A stretch of 64,000 nt of DNA from Paracidovorax wautersii (GTDB taxonomy: Bacteria > Pseudomonadota > Gammaproteobacteria > Burkholderiales > Burkholderiaceae_C), in assembly GCA_009912175.1 (NCBI GenBank), contig WNDQ01000013.1:1-64000 (forward strand). The letters run 5' to 3'. Numbering within the stretch: the first letter of the stretch is position 1; each line of letters starts with the position of its first letter. This document shows positions 30,893 through 40,240 of this stretch, piece by piece. The position numbers and the translations under genes are program-made. Below the pieces are notes generated by a model. That model was not told the origin of the DNA, did not search any database, and saw nothing but the letters and a program-made list of their open reading frames with translations.

Positions 30893-31042
30893 GGCAGATC
30901 GGAACCATCGAGCCGATGACGGCGATGGCCCGACCTTATCGGCCGCGTTTGAAGCCTTGGCGGCTCGCTGGTAAGCCGCAGGTCAAGCAACGTGAACAGC
31001 AGGTATCCGCCGCGCGTGCGGACACCTGTCGTTACAAAAAAG
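30893..31042. other. Intergenic region upstream of the parvulin-bamA operon
   Basis: 150 bp between the efeM stop and the parvulin start, both on the minus strand. The segment must hold the parvulin-bamA promoter, if it is not read through from efeUOBM. Frames on the minus strand are open upstream of the parvulin start but offer no start codon. No hairpin with a T-run was found. Confidence 0.4.
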
Positions 31043-31888
31043 TCAGTCCAGGCCCATCATGGCGCGCAGCTTGGAAAGGTCTTCGGCCAGCGTGTTGACG
31101 CGGCCGGCCAGCAGCTTGCGGTCGCGCTCGCTGAGCTTGGCATAGGTCTCGAAGCCGCCGTCGGGCGTGCGGTACTTCTTGAGCGTGTCGAACACGACCT
31201 GGAAGTTGACCTGCGTCTTGGCGGCAAAGGCCTTGTCCTCGCGCTCGACCAGCGGCTGCAGCAGCTCGACGATCTTGTAGGCGCCCTCGAAGTTGGCCTG
31301 GAAGTCCCACAGGTCGGTGTGGCTGTAGCGGTTTTCCTCGCCCGAGATCTTGGTGGCGGCCACTTCTTCCATCAGCACGGCAGCGCCGCCCACCACCTTC
31401 TCGGGCGGGAAGGTCAGCTTGCCCAGCCGCGCCTGCAACTCCAGCACGTCCTTGAGCAGCTTGTCGGCCACGGGCGCCAGGCCCTTGGCGCTCTTGCCCA
31501 CCCACAGGCCGTGTTCGATGCGGTGAAAGCCGCCGAACTCGGGGTCTTTCTCGGCTTTTTCATGGTCGTCGGCGCGCGAGTCGATGGCCGCGTCCAGGTC
31601 GCTGAACAGTTCGGCCACGGGCTCGATCTTTTCGTAGCTGGTGCGCGTGGACGGGTACAGCGCCTTGGCCTTGGCCAGGTCGCCGGCCTTGACGGCAGCG
31701 GTGAAGGCGCGGGTGTCGGCCACTAGCTGGCGCACGTTCTGGATCACGTAGAGCTTGTAGTCGGCCACCGGCGCCACCAGTTCCTGCGGCGAAACGGCGG
31801 CGCGGGCCAAGCCGCACCCCAGGGCCAGCGCGGCGGCCAGGGTGGCGAGCGCCGCGCGGCGCGGCAGGTGCAATGGGCGGATGGACAT
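31043..31888 (-). CDS. efeM: EfeM-type imelysin-domain iron uptake protein
   Basis: A 281-residue exported protein (signal peptide to about ARAAVSPQE, residue 30) made of an M75/imelysin domain. It keeps the metal-site motif HRIEHGLW (HxxE) within GGFHRIEHGLWVGKSAKGL read in parts. EfeM-type proteins lack the cupredoxin domain of EfeO and help pass iron to the EfeU permease. It is the last gene of efeU-efeO-efeB-efeM, 46 bp after efeB. An HxxE-containing M75 domain here contrasts with the EfeO of the same operon, which has lost that motif. Confidence 0.87.
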   Translation of the reverse strand: MSIRPLHLPRRAALATLAAALALGCGLARAAVSPQELVAPVADYKLYVIQNVRQLVADTRAFTAAVKAGDLAKAKALYPSTRTSYEKIEPVAELFSDLDAAIDSRADDHEKAEKDPEFGGFHRIEHGLWVGKSAKGLAPVADKLLKDVLELQARLGKLTFPPEKVVGGAAVLMEEVAATKISGEENRYSHTDLWDFQANFEGAYKIVELLQPLVEREDKAFAAKTQVNFQVVFDTLKKYRTPDGGFETYAKLSERDRKLLAGRVNTLAEDLSKLRAMMGLD

Positions 31889-31934
31889 GCAGGACTCCTT
31901 GTCGGGATGCGATGGAAAAACTGGCTTCGGCCGC

Positions 31935-33263
31935 TCAGGCCGTGGCTTGCAGAAGCGTCCGCCCGAAGAAATCGGACGGATCGGTGATGCCGGGCAGCGT
32001 GAAGAAGAAACCGCCGCCCACGGGCTTGATGTATTCCTCCAGCGGCTCGCCGTCCAGGCGCTTTTGCACGGTGATGAAACCGGCTTCGAGGTCGGCCTGG
32101 TAGCAGATGAACAGCAGGCCCATGTCGAGCTGGCCCGACTTGGTCACGCCGTTGGAGTAGTTGAAGGGCCGGCGCAGGATGAGGTTGGCCTCGCTGCCCG
32201 GCGTGCGCGGGTTGGCCAGGCGGATGTGCGCGTCCAGCGGCGTCTGTTTACCTTCGGGGTCGTTGAAGAACAGCGGCACGTGGTGCTCGTCGGCCTCGGG
32301 CTGGTCCAGCGGCGCGCCGTTGCCCTTCTTGCGGCCCATGATGGCTTCCTGCTCGCGCAGCGGCGTGCGGTCCCAGCGTTCGACGAAGTTGCGGATGAGG
32401 CGCACCGCCTGGTAGCTGCCGCCCGCGGCCCAGGCAGGCTCGCCGCGTGTGGGTGTGACCCAGACCACGTCGTCCATCATCTTGGCGTCGGACGAATCGG
32501 GGTTGGCCGAGCCGTCGCGAAAACCCAGGAAGTTGCGCGCGCTTTCGGGCGCCTGGCCGGCGTGCGCGGCAATCGGCGGCACGCTGCCTTCCTGCTTCCA
32601 GCGCAGCACCAGCAGGTCGGGCAGGTTCTTGATGAGGTCGCGCAGCGCGTGGATGTTGGTGTCGGGCGTGTTGGTGCAGAACTGGATCGACAGGTCGCCA
32701 TGGCACAGCGCGGCGTCGAGCGCGTCGTTGGGGTGGCGCTGCATGCGCTGCAGGTGGCGTGGTTTGGCAGCGGCCAGCCCAAAACGTTCGTCGAACAACG
32801 AATCGCCCACGGACACGGTGATGGTCAGCGCGTCCGGCGTGACCTGCGGCCCCAGGATGCCCGAGCCCGCGGGCGGCAGGCGCGGATCGAGCACGGGCAA
32901 GGCGCCGCCCTGGGTCAGGAAAGCGATGCGTTCGGTCAAGGTGCGCAGCAGCCGCTCCAGCTCGGCACGGTTGGCTGCGAGCACGTCGAAGGACGCGATC
33001 ATGCCGGCGGCCGGGCGCGGCGTGACGATGCCGGCCTGGTGCGCGCCCAGGTAGTCGTGGCGCTGCTCGGCCGAGGTGGTCAGCGGCGCATCGGTCACCT
33101 GCCCGGGTGCGGCAGTGGTGCTGGCCACGGCCGCGCCCGTGGACAACGCGGCGGCAGCCGCGCCCCAGCCTTGCAGCAGGCCGCGCCGGGTCAGGGCCGG
33201 ACAGCCGGGCGCCGAAACGGCCATGCCCATGGGGCAGCCGGTGGAATCGTTCTTGCGGGTCAT
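31935..33263 (-). CDS. efeB: EfeB deferrochelatase/DyP-type peroxidase (Tat-exported)
   Basis: A 442-residue haem peroxidase of the periplasm. The N-terminus carries a twin-arginine signal ([18 protein letters not shown], near residue 25). The DyP domain shows [11 protein letters not shown] with the catalytic Asp, the proximal His region, and [23 protein letters not shown] read in parts. In the Efe system it oxidises ferrous iron or takes iron from haem before transport. ATG 33263 overlaps the efeO stop (ATGA). The protein is complete. Confidence 0.95.
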   Translation of the reverse strand: MTRKNDSTGCPMGMAVSAPGCPALTRRGLLQGWGAAAAALSTGAAVASTTAAPGQVTDAPLTTSAEQRHDYLGAHQAGIVTPRPAAGMIASFDVLAANRAELERLLRTLTERIAFLTQGGALPVLDPRLPPAGSGILGPQVTPDALTITVSVGDSLFDERFGLAAAKPRHLQRMQRHPNDALDAALCHGDLSIQFCTNTPDTNIHALRDLIKNLPDLLVLRWKQEGSVPPIAAHAGQAPESARNFLGFRDGSANPDSSDAKMMDDVVWVTPTRGEPAWAAGGSYQAVRLIRNFVERWDRTPLREQEAIMGRKKGNGAPLDQPEADEHHVPLFFNDPEGKQTPLDAHIRLANPRTPGSEANLILRRPFNYSNGVTKSGQLDMGLLFICYQADLEAGFITVQKRLDGEPLEEYIKPVGGGFFFTLPGITDPSDFFGRTLLQATA

Positions 33264-34462
33264 CGTGTGGGGCTTGTGGTCGAGGAAGAAGAAACCGGCG
33301 CCGGCGCGGACGGGGCCGCATCGCTGCCCAGCGCGTCGGCCACCTGCCCGAGCGCGTCGGCCAGGGTCTGCAGCAAGGCGGGGCTCTGGCTGGCGCCCGC
33401 GGCCTGCCAGGCGGCCAAGGCCTGGCCAGCACGGCGCCATGGATCGGCCACGGCAGGCGCGGCCACCGGGCCGACGACGGGCTGCAACACGTCCAGCACT
33501 TTCTGCAGGCCCTCTTGCAGGCCACTGGCTGCGACGGCGTCGAGCGGTGTGGCGGCCTCGCCCGCATGGCTGACCACACGATGCAAGGCCGACGCGCTGG
33601 CCTGCAGCAGGTGCGCCGGGGTCAGGCTGGGCGTGCGCAAACGCGCCTGCAAGGCCTGCGCGTCGTCCCGCGCCTGCCGCGCCAGCGCCGTGGCGCGCGC
33701 GGCGTCGGGCGCTGCCAGGGCGGCCTGCAGTGCACGAAAGCCCGTGAATGCCGGGTCGCGCTCGCGCTGCGCGAGGTAGTCGGCCCGCACGTCCAGGCGC
33801 GCATCGAGATCGGCAAAGGCCTGCGCGATCGGCGCGACGCTGGCGTAGAGCGCCGCGGCGCGGTCGAGCTGCGTGCGCGCCTGGGCCGCATCGCCCGCCG
33901 CCAGCGCCACCTGCAACTGGCCCAGCGCATCGAGCAGGTCGTCGGCCTGCAGCAGGGTGTAGACGCGGTACTCGGCCAGGGCGCCGATGAAGTCCGCCAT
34001 CTGCGGCGCCTGCGCGCGCTCATGCGATTCGGCCGAGGGCAGCACACGCAGGCGGCCGCGCGGGCTGCTGAGCAGGCCGCAGGTGATCTGGTAGTCGCCC
34101 GGCGTCAGCCGCACGCGCAGCGACTGGCTCATGCCGGGCGTGATGTTCTCGCGCTCGTCGATCACCATCACACCGTCGAGGATCTCCCACTCCAGCGCGC
34201 GGTCGGACTGGTTGACCACCACAAAACGCGTGCGCCCAGCCGGCACCGTGATGTCGGACGGATCGCAGGTGCCACCCCGGATGGTGACGGTGACCACACG
34301 TTCGTCCACCGCGGCGACAGCCGGCTGGGGACGCACCGAGGCGGCGTAGAAGGCGTACAGCCCGCTGAGCGCCAGCGCGATGGAGGCCGCCAGCAGGCCG
34401 CGCCACAGACGCGGCGACGGCCCGACGATCGTTTGTTGGGGATGGGTCGACGGCGTGGTCAT
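33260..34462 (-). CDS. efeO: EfeO iron uptake protein: cupredoxin plus degenerate M75 domain
   Basis: A 400-residue periplasmic protein held by an N-terminal membrane anchor ([21 protein letters not shown], about 19-40). A cupredoxin domain follows (about 55-140: [30 protein letters not shown] in parts, GDYQITCGL), then an imelysin/M75 domain. In other EfeO proteins the second domain has GFHRIE; here the same place reads [11 protein letters not shown], so the HxxE metal motif is gone. The C-terminus is Ala/Ser/Pro rich. The operon also has an EfeM with the motif intact, suggesting the two proteins split the job. Confidence 0.88.
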   Translation of the reverse strand: MTTPSTHPQQTIVGPSPRLWRGLLAASIALALSGLYAFYAASVRPQPAVAAVDERVVTVTIRGGTCDPSDITVPAGRTRFVVVNQSDRALEWEILDGVMVIDERENITPGMSQSLRVRLTPGDYQITCGLLSSPRGRLRVLPSAESHERAQAPQMADFIGALAEYRVYTLLQADDLLDALGQLQVALAAGDAAQARTQLDRAAALYASVAPIAQAFADLDARLDVRADYLAQRERDPAFTGFRALQAALAAPDAARATALARQARDDAQALQARLRTPSLTPAHLLQASASALHRVVSHAGEAATPLDAVAASGLQEGLQKVLDVLQPVVGPVAAPAVADPWRRAGQALAAWQAAGASQSPALLQTLADALGQVADALGSDAAPSAPAPVSSSSTTSPTR

Positions 34463-35304
34463 GCCGCCCTCCTCGCCGCCACGGGCCGGCGCGCACGCCA
34501 GGCCAGCAGCGCACCGCAGACCACGAGGTAGGCCAGGTAGACCACCGCCTCGCTCACAACCGGATGGGCCTGGTAGCCCAGCAGGCCGGACAGGACCGAG
34601 CCGAGCACGCTGTCAGGCGGCAGGACGGCGCTGAAATCGGCCACGGGCTGCTGCCCGATGTTCCACACACCCGCCTCGTGCAGCTTGCGCAGCGATCCGG
34701 CCAGCAGCCCGGCCGCCACCAGCACGATGAGCAGCGCCGTGGCGCCGAAGAAGCGGCGCAGGTTCAGGCGGATGCCACCGCGGTAGAGCAGCCAGCCCAC
34801 CACCACGGCAACCGCCACGCCGGCCAGCGCACCGGCCGGCGCCTGCCAGCCCGCGCCCTGCTGGAACACGGCCAGCAGGAAAAACACCGATTCGAGCCCC
34901 TCGCGCGCGACCGCCAGAAAGACCATGCCCACCAGCGCCCAGGCGCTGCCCGCACCGCCGCCCGCCGTGGCCTGCGCCACCGCGCCGCGCAGCCGCGCAG
35001 CCATGGCCTGGCCCGAGCCGCTCATCCACAGCACCATCGACGTCAGCATGGCCACGGCCAGAAAGCCGACCAGCGCCTCGAACAACTCCTGCTGCTTCTG
35101 TGGAAATTCGGCGGCCAGCCACTGCAGGGCGGCCCCCACGTAAAGCGCCATCGCCGCCGCCAGAAAGATGCCGACGCCCATCACGGGCATCCAGGCGCGG
35201 CGGCCGGTCTGCGCCAGATAGGTGGCGACGATGCTGATGATCAATGCCGCCTCCAGCCCCTCGCGAAGCATGATGAGGAACGGCGCAAGCCAAGAAGAAC
35301 CCAT
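34459..35304 (-). CDS. efeU: EfeU/Ftr1-family ferrous iron permease
   Basis: A 281-residue integral membrane permease with seven predicted spans. Both iron-pathway motifs are present: LREGLEAALI (REGLE at 14-18) and VAREGLESVFF in the fourth span. It imports iron after oxidation by EfeB. ATG 35304 is preferred over ATG 35328 because an AGGAAA ribosome site lies about 12 bp upstream of it; the longer form would add eight polar residues. Its stop overlaps efeO (ATGA), so efeU-efeO-efeB are translationally coupled. Confidence 0.93.
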   Translation of the reverse strand: MGSSWLAPFLIMLREGLEAALIISIVATYLAQTGRRAWMPVMGVGIFLAAAMALYVGAALQWLAAEFPQKQQELFEALVGFLAVAMLTSMVLWMSGSGQAMAARLRGAVAQATAGGGAGSAWALVGMVFLAVAREGLESVFFLLAVFQQGAGWQAPAGALAGVAVAVVVGWLLYRGGIRLNLRRFFGATALLIVLVAAGLLAGSLRKLHEAGVWNIGQQPVADFSAVLPPDSVLGSVLSGLLGYQAHPVVSEAVVYLAYLVVCGALLAWRARRPVAARRAA

Positions 35305-35372
35305 GGGCCAAACGTTTCCTGTTGTCATTGTTCTGAAACCGCCTGGTGTTCGCCTCGCGCACGAAGCAAAGA

Positions 35373-35419
35373 GATCACCAGAACCATTCGCATTTAGGAA
35401 TGCGAGATTCTAGGTGATC
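35373..35419. promoter_or_regulatory. 47-bp palindrome upstream of efeU, candidate operator
   Basis: Outer arms GATCACC/GGTGATC, inner arms TCGCATT-TAGG-AATGCGA and partly matching AGAAYC flanks share one centre near 35396. It is about 70 bp upstream of efeU. An iron regulator such as Fur is expected for efe genes, but the match to the Fur consensus (GATAATGATAATC) is only partial, so another regulator or an RNA hairpin is possible. Confidence 0.5.
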
Positions 35420-35498
35420 CCGTTCCCTCGCCGCTGACCCGGTCAGCGCGGGGGGTTTTCAATGCGGGTGCGGGGTCCCGCGACGCTGGCTTGCCGTG

Positions 35499-36620
35499 TC
35501 AATACACCGGATACGGCAGGTCCAGCATGTGCAGCAGCATGTGGAAATGGTCGTCGAAGAAGCGGTCTTCCAGGCCCTGCAGATCGGCCACGGGCAGCCA
35601 CACCGCGTGGGCCGCGCCGTCCTGGCCCTGCACGGGCGGCAGCGCGCCGGCGGTGTCCCCTGCCAGGCGCCAGAGAAAGCCATGCGTGACGGTGCGCCCG
35701 CGCAGGCTGCGGTCGGGGTGGTCGAAGACGGCGGACTGCTCGGGCGCCAGATCGTCCGGCAGCGCCAGGCCGGTTTCTTCGAGCAGTTCACGCCGCGCGC
35801 CCTGCGCCAGGGTTTCGTTGGGGTTCAGAAAACCGCCCGGCAGCGCATACAGGCCACGCCCGGGCAGCTCGCCGCGCTGCACCAGCAGCACGTGGCCGGC
35901 GCACAGCACCAGCGCGTCGGTGGTGATCAGCGTGGGCGGGTACGGCGCGGCCGACCACGAGGCCCAGTAGGCGCGCAGCATGCGCCATTCCTCGGCCATC
36001 TCGGCAAACCAGGGCTGGGCGACGGCGCCGCGCAGAAAGTCCAGCGTGCCGGGCGGCACCTGCTCGCCCAGCGCGGCCCAGACCTCGCCCGAGGCTTCGC
36101 GACCCAGCGCGAACAGGGCGTCGCGCAATTGCGACGCGTCGTGCAGCGGCCGGCCCGCCGCCGTGATGCGTTCGAGCGAGACCAGCGGCCAGCCCTCGAA
36201 GCCATGCAGGTACTGGCTGCTCACGTCCTTGAAATGGCCGATGAGCAGCGGCGGCACGCCCGCCAGGCCCTGCCCGGCCAGCGCCTGCTCGACACTGGCG
36301 CGCACCGCGGCTTCCCAGCGCCCGAGGTCGTAGTAGTCGCGCACCGGCACGAACAGCACACGGGCGCGGTCGGCCTCGGACAGGTTGCGCCGGATCATCT
36401 CGGCGCGTTCGTGCCAGAAGAAGGGGTTCTTGGGCGTGCGTGCCTGGTAGGCCGAGCCGATCACCACCACGCACAGCCGCGCGCGGGCCAAGGCCTCGCG
36501 CAGCATGCCGAGGTGGCCCCGGTGGAAGACCTGGAAGCGGCCGATGTAGACCGCCGCATCGGCGGCCGGCTGGGATTGTCGGGTTGTCTCTTGCGCCACG
36601 CGTCGCCTGGTCGGTTTCAT
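35499..36620 (-). CDS. nadM: Bifunctional NMN adenylyltransferase / Nudix hydrolase (NadM-Nudt)
   Basis: A 373-residue fusion. The N-terminal nucleotidyltransferase (about 22-190) has YIGRFQVFHRGH with the HxGH active site (His33, His36) and makes NAD from NMN and ATP. The C-terminal Nudix domain (about 230-370) has a full Nudix box from Gly262 to Leu285 (PGGFLNPNETLAQGA then RRELLEETGL), predicted to hydrolyse ADP-ribose or related NAD breakdown products. This architecture is known from cyanobacterial and proteobacterial NadM proteins. It is 51 bp downstream of a nicotinamidase-like gene, forming an NAD salvage operon. Confidence 0.93.
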   Translation of the reverse strand: MKPTRRRVAQETTRQSQPAADAAVYIGRFQVFHRGHLGMLREALARARLCVVVIGSAYQARTPKNPFFWHERAEMIRRNLSEADRARVLFVPVRDYYDLGRWEAAVRASVEQALAGQGLAGVPPLLIGHFKDVSSQYLHGFEGWPLVSLERITAAGRPLHDASQLRDALFALGREASGEVWAALGEQVPPGTLDFLRGAVAQPWFAEMAEEWRMLRAYWASWSAAPYPPTLITTDALVLCAGHVLLVQRGELPGRGLYALPGGFLNPNETLAQGARRELLEETGLALPDDLAPEQSAVFDHPDRSLRGRTVTHGFLWRLAGDTAGALPPVQGQDGAAHAVWLPVADLQGLEDRFFDDHFHMLLHMLDLPYPVY

Positions 36621-36671
36621 GGGATTGGAATCAGCCGCGCATCATAGTGGCTGCCACAAAGGCCCGCTCTT

Positions 36672-37514
36672 TCACGGCGTCCAGCGCTGGGTGTCGCGCC
36701 AGCGCGCGCCCTGGTCGCGCAGCGCCGTCAGGAAGGCCTGCTGCTGCGCCTCGAAGCCGGTGACCGGGCTCATGGCGTCGGTCAGCAGCTCGATCGCGCC
36801 CGCGCCCTGGTGGCGCGCGATGTCGTCCACCGTGGCCTTCACGCAGTGGCTGCCCGCCTCGCCCGCGACCAGCAGGCGGCGGCTGGCGGCCAGTCGGGCC
36901 AGCAGCGCCGTGTTGGCCTGGGTGGCGGCATCGGCCGGGTCCGGCACCTCGGCCTCGATGGCGCTGTAGTGCTCGGTCCAGGGGTTGAGCCCCTTGAACA
37001 CCCGCAGCGCCTGGCGGCCGTGACGGTCTTCCCATTGCGCGCACGCGGCGGCGACTTCGGCATGCAGGTTGTGGCCCCAGGTGCCCATTTCGCAATGCAC
37101 CGGCCACACCGTGTGCGTGTAGCGGCCGCGCGCCTGCAGCGCGTCGAGGTAGGCCAGCACACGCGGACCGTCTGCCGCCCGGCGTGGGCCAAACCGGCCG
37201 TCGCGCACGTCCTGCGCCGTGATGGCCGTGAACGGTGCAACCGCCCCGCCCTCGCCCGTGCGCCAGAAACCCGGGTGCGCAATGTCGATGCGGTAGTGGC
37301 TGTCCAGCGTGAGGGTGATGGCGTCGAGCGCATCGCCATGGGTGCGGATGAAGGCCGCCAGCCGATGCAGGTCGGCATCGGCGCCAGGCACCGGCAGCGT
37401 CGCGCCCGGGATGTCGCAGAAATCGTTCTGCGCGTCGATCACGAGCAGGTGCGTGCCACGGGCGTCGGCGGCGTCGGGCCAGAAGGCGGGAGCGGTCGGG
37501 GAAGTCAGGGGCAT
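36672..37514 (-). CDS. Nicotinamidase-like cysteine hydrolase (isochorismatase fold)
   Basis: A 280-residue cysteine hydrolase longer than classical PncA (about 210). Catalytic triad Asp27 (VIDAQNDF), Lys174 (RVFKGL) and Cys224 (GEAGSHCVKAT); metal ligands Asp71, His73 and His80 in DSHYRIDIAH. It probably deamidates nicotinamide or a related amide to feed the Preiss-Handler route, in keeping with the nadM gene directly downstream. The extra length lies between the metal site and Lys174. ATG 37514 was taken as start; an upstream GTG at 37562 would add 16 residues. Confidence 0.85.
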   Translation of the reverse strand: MPLTSPTAPAFWPDAADARGTHLLVIDAQNDFCDIPGATLPVPGADADLHRLAAFIRTHGDALDAITLTLDSHYRIDIAHPGFWRTGEGGAVAPFTAITAQDVRDGRFGPRRAADGPRVLAYLDALQARGRYTHTVWPVHCEMGTWGHNLHAEVAAACAQWEDRHGRQALRVFKGLNPWTEHYSAIEAEVPDPADAATQANTALLARLAASRRLLVAGEAGSHCVKATVDDIARHQGAGAIELLTDAMSPVTGFEAQQQAFLTALRDQGARWRDTQRWTP

Positions 37515-37632
37515 GGCGATCAGGGTGGCGAGGGCCGGGACAGGACTGAAGCGATGGGCCACATGCTACGCCTGGCGCGCGCCGGTTTAGGATGCGGCCA
37601 TCTCCGACCTGGCCCTCGCCGCCCTGATCGCC

Positions 37633-38124
37633 ATGCGCCCTGCTTTCATCACGTTCCTTCGCCTGCCCGCCCTGCTGCTGGCCGCCAGCGCCGCCACGAC
37701 GCTCCATGCCGAGGAAATCGGCGACGTGAGCACCGCCTTCAAGCTGGTCGGCCCCAACCACAAGGTCGTCGTCGAAGCCTATGACGACCCCGCCGTGCAG
37801 GGCGTGACCTGCTACATCTCGCGCGCCCGCACCGGCGGCGTCAAGGGCGCTTTCGGCCTGGCCGAGGACAAGGCCGAAGCCGCCATCGCCTGCCGCCAGG
37901 TCGGCCCCATCGCCTTTCCCAAGGGCGCGGTGCCCGGCCAGGAAGAAGTCTTCAGCGAACGCCAGTCCATTCTGTTCAAACGCCTGCGCGTCGTGCGGAT
38001 GGTCGACCGCACCCGCAACACGCTGGTCTACCTGACCTACTCCGACAAGCTCATCGACGGCTCGCCCACCAACAGCGTGACCGCCGTGCCGGTGGACCGG
38101 GGCACGGCGATTCCGGTCAAGTAA
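37633..38124 (+). CDS. creA: CreA family protein
   Basis: A 163-residue exported protein of the CreA family (DUF1309-like), function unknown. The signal peptide ends near LHAEEIGDV (residue 26). Family signature segments are [27 protein letters not shown] in parts, [22 protein letters not shown] and [15 protein letters not shown]. It is transcribed alone, divergent from the NAD salvage pair, and convergent with the antiporter gene. Confidence 0.92.
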   Translation: MRPAFITFLRLPALLLAASAATTLHAEEIGDVSTAFKLVGPNHKVVVEAYDDPAVQGVTCYISRARTGGVKGAFGLAEDKAEAAIACRQVGPIAFPKGAVPGQEEVFSERQSILFKRLRVVRMVDRTRNTLVYLTYSDKLIDGSPTNSVTAVPVDRGTAIPVK

Positions 38125-38145
38125 GCCGCGCCAGCAGCACGCGCC

Positions 38146-39408
38146 CTACAGCAGCAAGAAAGCAGCAGCCGCGACCACCGTGGGCGCCAGGGCGCCCAGA
38201 AACAAGGCCCCCACGCTCACGGTCTCGTCACGGAAACCGCGCTTGAGCAGCGCCACGCCCGCCGGGTTGGGCGCGTTGGCGATCACCGTCAGGCCGCCGC
38301 CCGCGACGGCGCCGGCCACCAGCATGGACTTCGACGCGTCGGAAATGCCGTCGATCAGCGAGCCCAGATACGTCAGCGCCGCGTTGTCGGTGATGGCCGT
38401 CAGGCCCAGCGCGCCGAAGAACAGCACCAGCGGCTCCAGCCCCTCGACGATGGGGCGCAACCACCACTGCTGCATGCCACCCAGCACCACCAGGCCCGCC
38501 AGGAAAAAGCCCACCAACAAGGCTTCCTTCAGGATGAGCGGGCTCTGGTAGCGGCCGTAGGCCTGGGTGAAACCCAGAAACAGCAGGAACAGGCCGATGA
38601 AGACCACCGGATGGTGGGCGGCCATGATCACGCCGGCCAGCATCAGCACGTGCACGGCCATCACGGCGGCAGGCATGGGTGCTTGTGCGGACACGTTGCC
38701 CGTGGATGCATCGGGCCGGTTCGGCAGGTGATGGCGCAGGCAATAGGCTGCGGCCGTGGCATTGACGACCACCGCCAGCGCGGCTTTCCAGCCGAACTGG
38801 GTGAACATGAAGGCGCTGTCCCAGCCCCAGGTGGCGGCCACCATGAGCACCGGCGGCGCCGCGTACGAGGTCAGCGTGCCGCCGATCGAGACATTGACGA
38901 ACAGCACGCCCAGCGCGAAGTACTTGGCGGCCTCGGGCATCGACGGGCGAAAGACCTGCGGCGCCAACATCAGCGCCGCGATCGTCATGGCCGCCGGCTC
39001 GGTCACGAGCGAGCCCAGCAGCGGCACCACGGCCAGGCCCAGCCAGGCAGTCGCCAGCGGCGTGGGCACCGGCAGCGCACGCGCCGCGACGGTAATCAGG
39101 CGGTCGACGGTGTGCAGGATGGGCCGGGACGCGGCCATCACCATGACCACGAAGACGAACAGCGGCTCGGTGTAGTTGCGCGACTCGACATAGGCCAGCA
39201 CCTGGCCCGTGCCGCCCAGCGCCGCCATGGCGGCCACCAGCACGATGGCCCAGAAGCCAAAGACCACCTCGACTTCGCCGAGCAGATGGAACACGCCGGC
39301 ATGGCGTGGGAAACGGTGGGAGAGGCGTTCGAACTGTTTGGCCGCGAAGGTGTGCAGCAGGGCAACGACGAACAGGACGGCCGCGATGGCGTCAAGAGAC
39401 AGGGACAT
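38146..39408 (-). CDS. Putative Na+/H+ antiporter (PF07399-like)
   Basis: A 420-residue membrane protein with about 11 hydrophobic spans. It resembles the putative Na+/H+ antiporter family: FHLLGEVEVVFGFWAIVL, SLVTEPAAMTIAALMLAPQVF, and TAITDNAALTYLGSLIDG, with paired acidic residues inside membrane segments as in ion-coupled carriers. NAPNPAGVALLKRGF lies near the C-terminus. The transported ion is not proven. Start ATG 39408 follows the predicted first span. It stands alone on the minus strand. Confidence 0.82.
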   Translation of the reverse strand: MSLSLDAIAAVLFVVALLHTFAAKQFERLSHRFPRHAGVFHLLGEVEVVFGFWAIVLVAAMAALGGTGQVLAYVESRNYTEPLFVFVVMVMAASRPILHTVDRLITVAARALPVPTPLATAWLGLAVVPLLGSLVTEPAAMTIAALMLAPQVFRPSMPEAAKYFALGVLFVNVSIGGTLTSYAAPPVLMVAATWGWDSAFMFTQFGWKAALAVVVNATAAAYCLRHHLPNRPDASTGNVSAQAPMPAAVMAVHVLMLAGVIMAAHHPVVFIGLFLLFLGFTQAYGRYQSPLILKEALLVGFFLAGLVVLGGMQQWWLRPIVEGLEPLVLFFGALGLTAITDNAALTYLGSLIDGISDASKSMLVAGAVAGGGLTVIANAPNPAGVALLKRGFRDETVSVGALFLGALAPTVVAAAAFLLL

Positions 39409-39622
39409 GGGAGCGGCGCAGCCAAGGCGCAAAAAGGCCGCGAGGCGGCCCGACCGTCGCTGTACCTGCCGCACCTCATGTGTCGACACCCGGCAGCCAT
39501 TCTAGAGCGGGACGGCGGCAAGTGGCGCCAGCCGCAAAAACGGCGTGCCACAAACGGCACGGGCCCGGCGCATCCCGAACGCCAGGCCCGTGTCGCGCGC
39601 AGCCAGGCTGCGCAGGTCGCCG

Positions 39623-40084
39623 TCAGCCGCGAGCGCGCCGTCCGTCGACGCTGAAGGCGCCCGCGCCCACCACCGCAAAGCTCAGCAGGCCGCCGGCAAT
39701 GGCCAGGTTCTTGCCGAAGTTGACGGCCTGCGCGGGATCGGCCCACACCGGGTGGAAGAACACGGTCGTGGCCAGCGCGAACAGGGCCAGCACCAGGGCC
39801 GCCCAGCGTGTCTGCCAGCCGATCAGCAGCAGCAGGCCGATGCCCAGCTCGACCACGATCGCGATCACGGCGCCGACGGCGGGCAATGGCAGCCCTGTCG
39901 CGGCGATGTAGCCCACCGCGCCGCCAAAGCCGACGAGCTTGCCCCAGCCGGCGGGAATGAACAGGTAGGCGATCAGCAGGCGCCCCAGCAGCAGCAGGGC
40001 ATTGCGGGCCCCATCCAGCACGTGGCCGGCAGGCACGGGCGTGGACAAGGCGGTGGCGGTGGCGTTGACGTTGGTCGTAGACAT
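39623..40084 (-). CDS. DoxX-family membrane protein
   Basis: A 153-residue inner-membrane protein with four spans: LLLLGRLLIAYLFIPAGWGKL, GAVIAIVVELGIGLLLLIG, ALVLALFALATTVFFH and a last span. DoxX-like proteins are linked to redox stress and thiol systems but most are uncharacterised. ATG 40084 follows a gaaaggaag ribosome site. The gene is transcribed in the same direction as the creatininase-like and SMR genes upstream, 156 bp away. Confidence 0.85.
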   Translation of the reverse strand: MSTTNVNATATALSTPVPAGHVLDGARNALLLLGRLLIAYLFIPAGWGKLVGFGGAVGYIAATGLPLPAVGAVIAIVVELGIGLLLLIGWQTRWAALVLALFALATTVFFHPVWADPAQAVNFGKNLAIAGGLLSFAVVGAGAFSVDGRRARG

Positions 40085-40240
40085 GGAGGCTTCCTTTCGT
40101 CTTCTCTGGGTTGAAACGTGAAAAAACGCAACGATGCAGAAAACAGTCGACGGATGATGCGCTCGCGCCGCATCCCAGCCATGCGAGAAATCGTCATAAG
40201 CTTGCATGCGCGGCACAGGCCCGCGCATCCAGGCTGCCAT

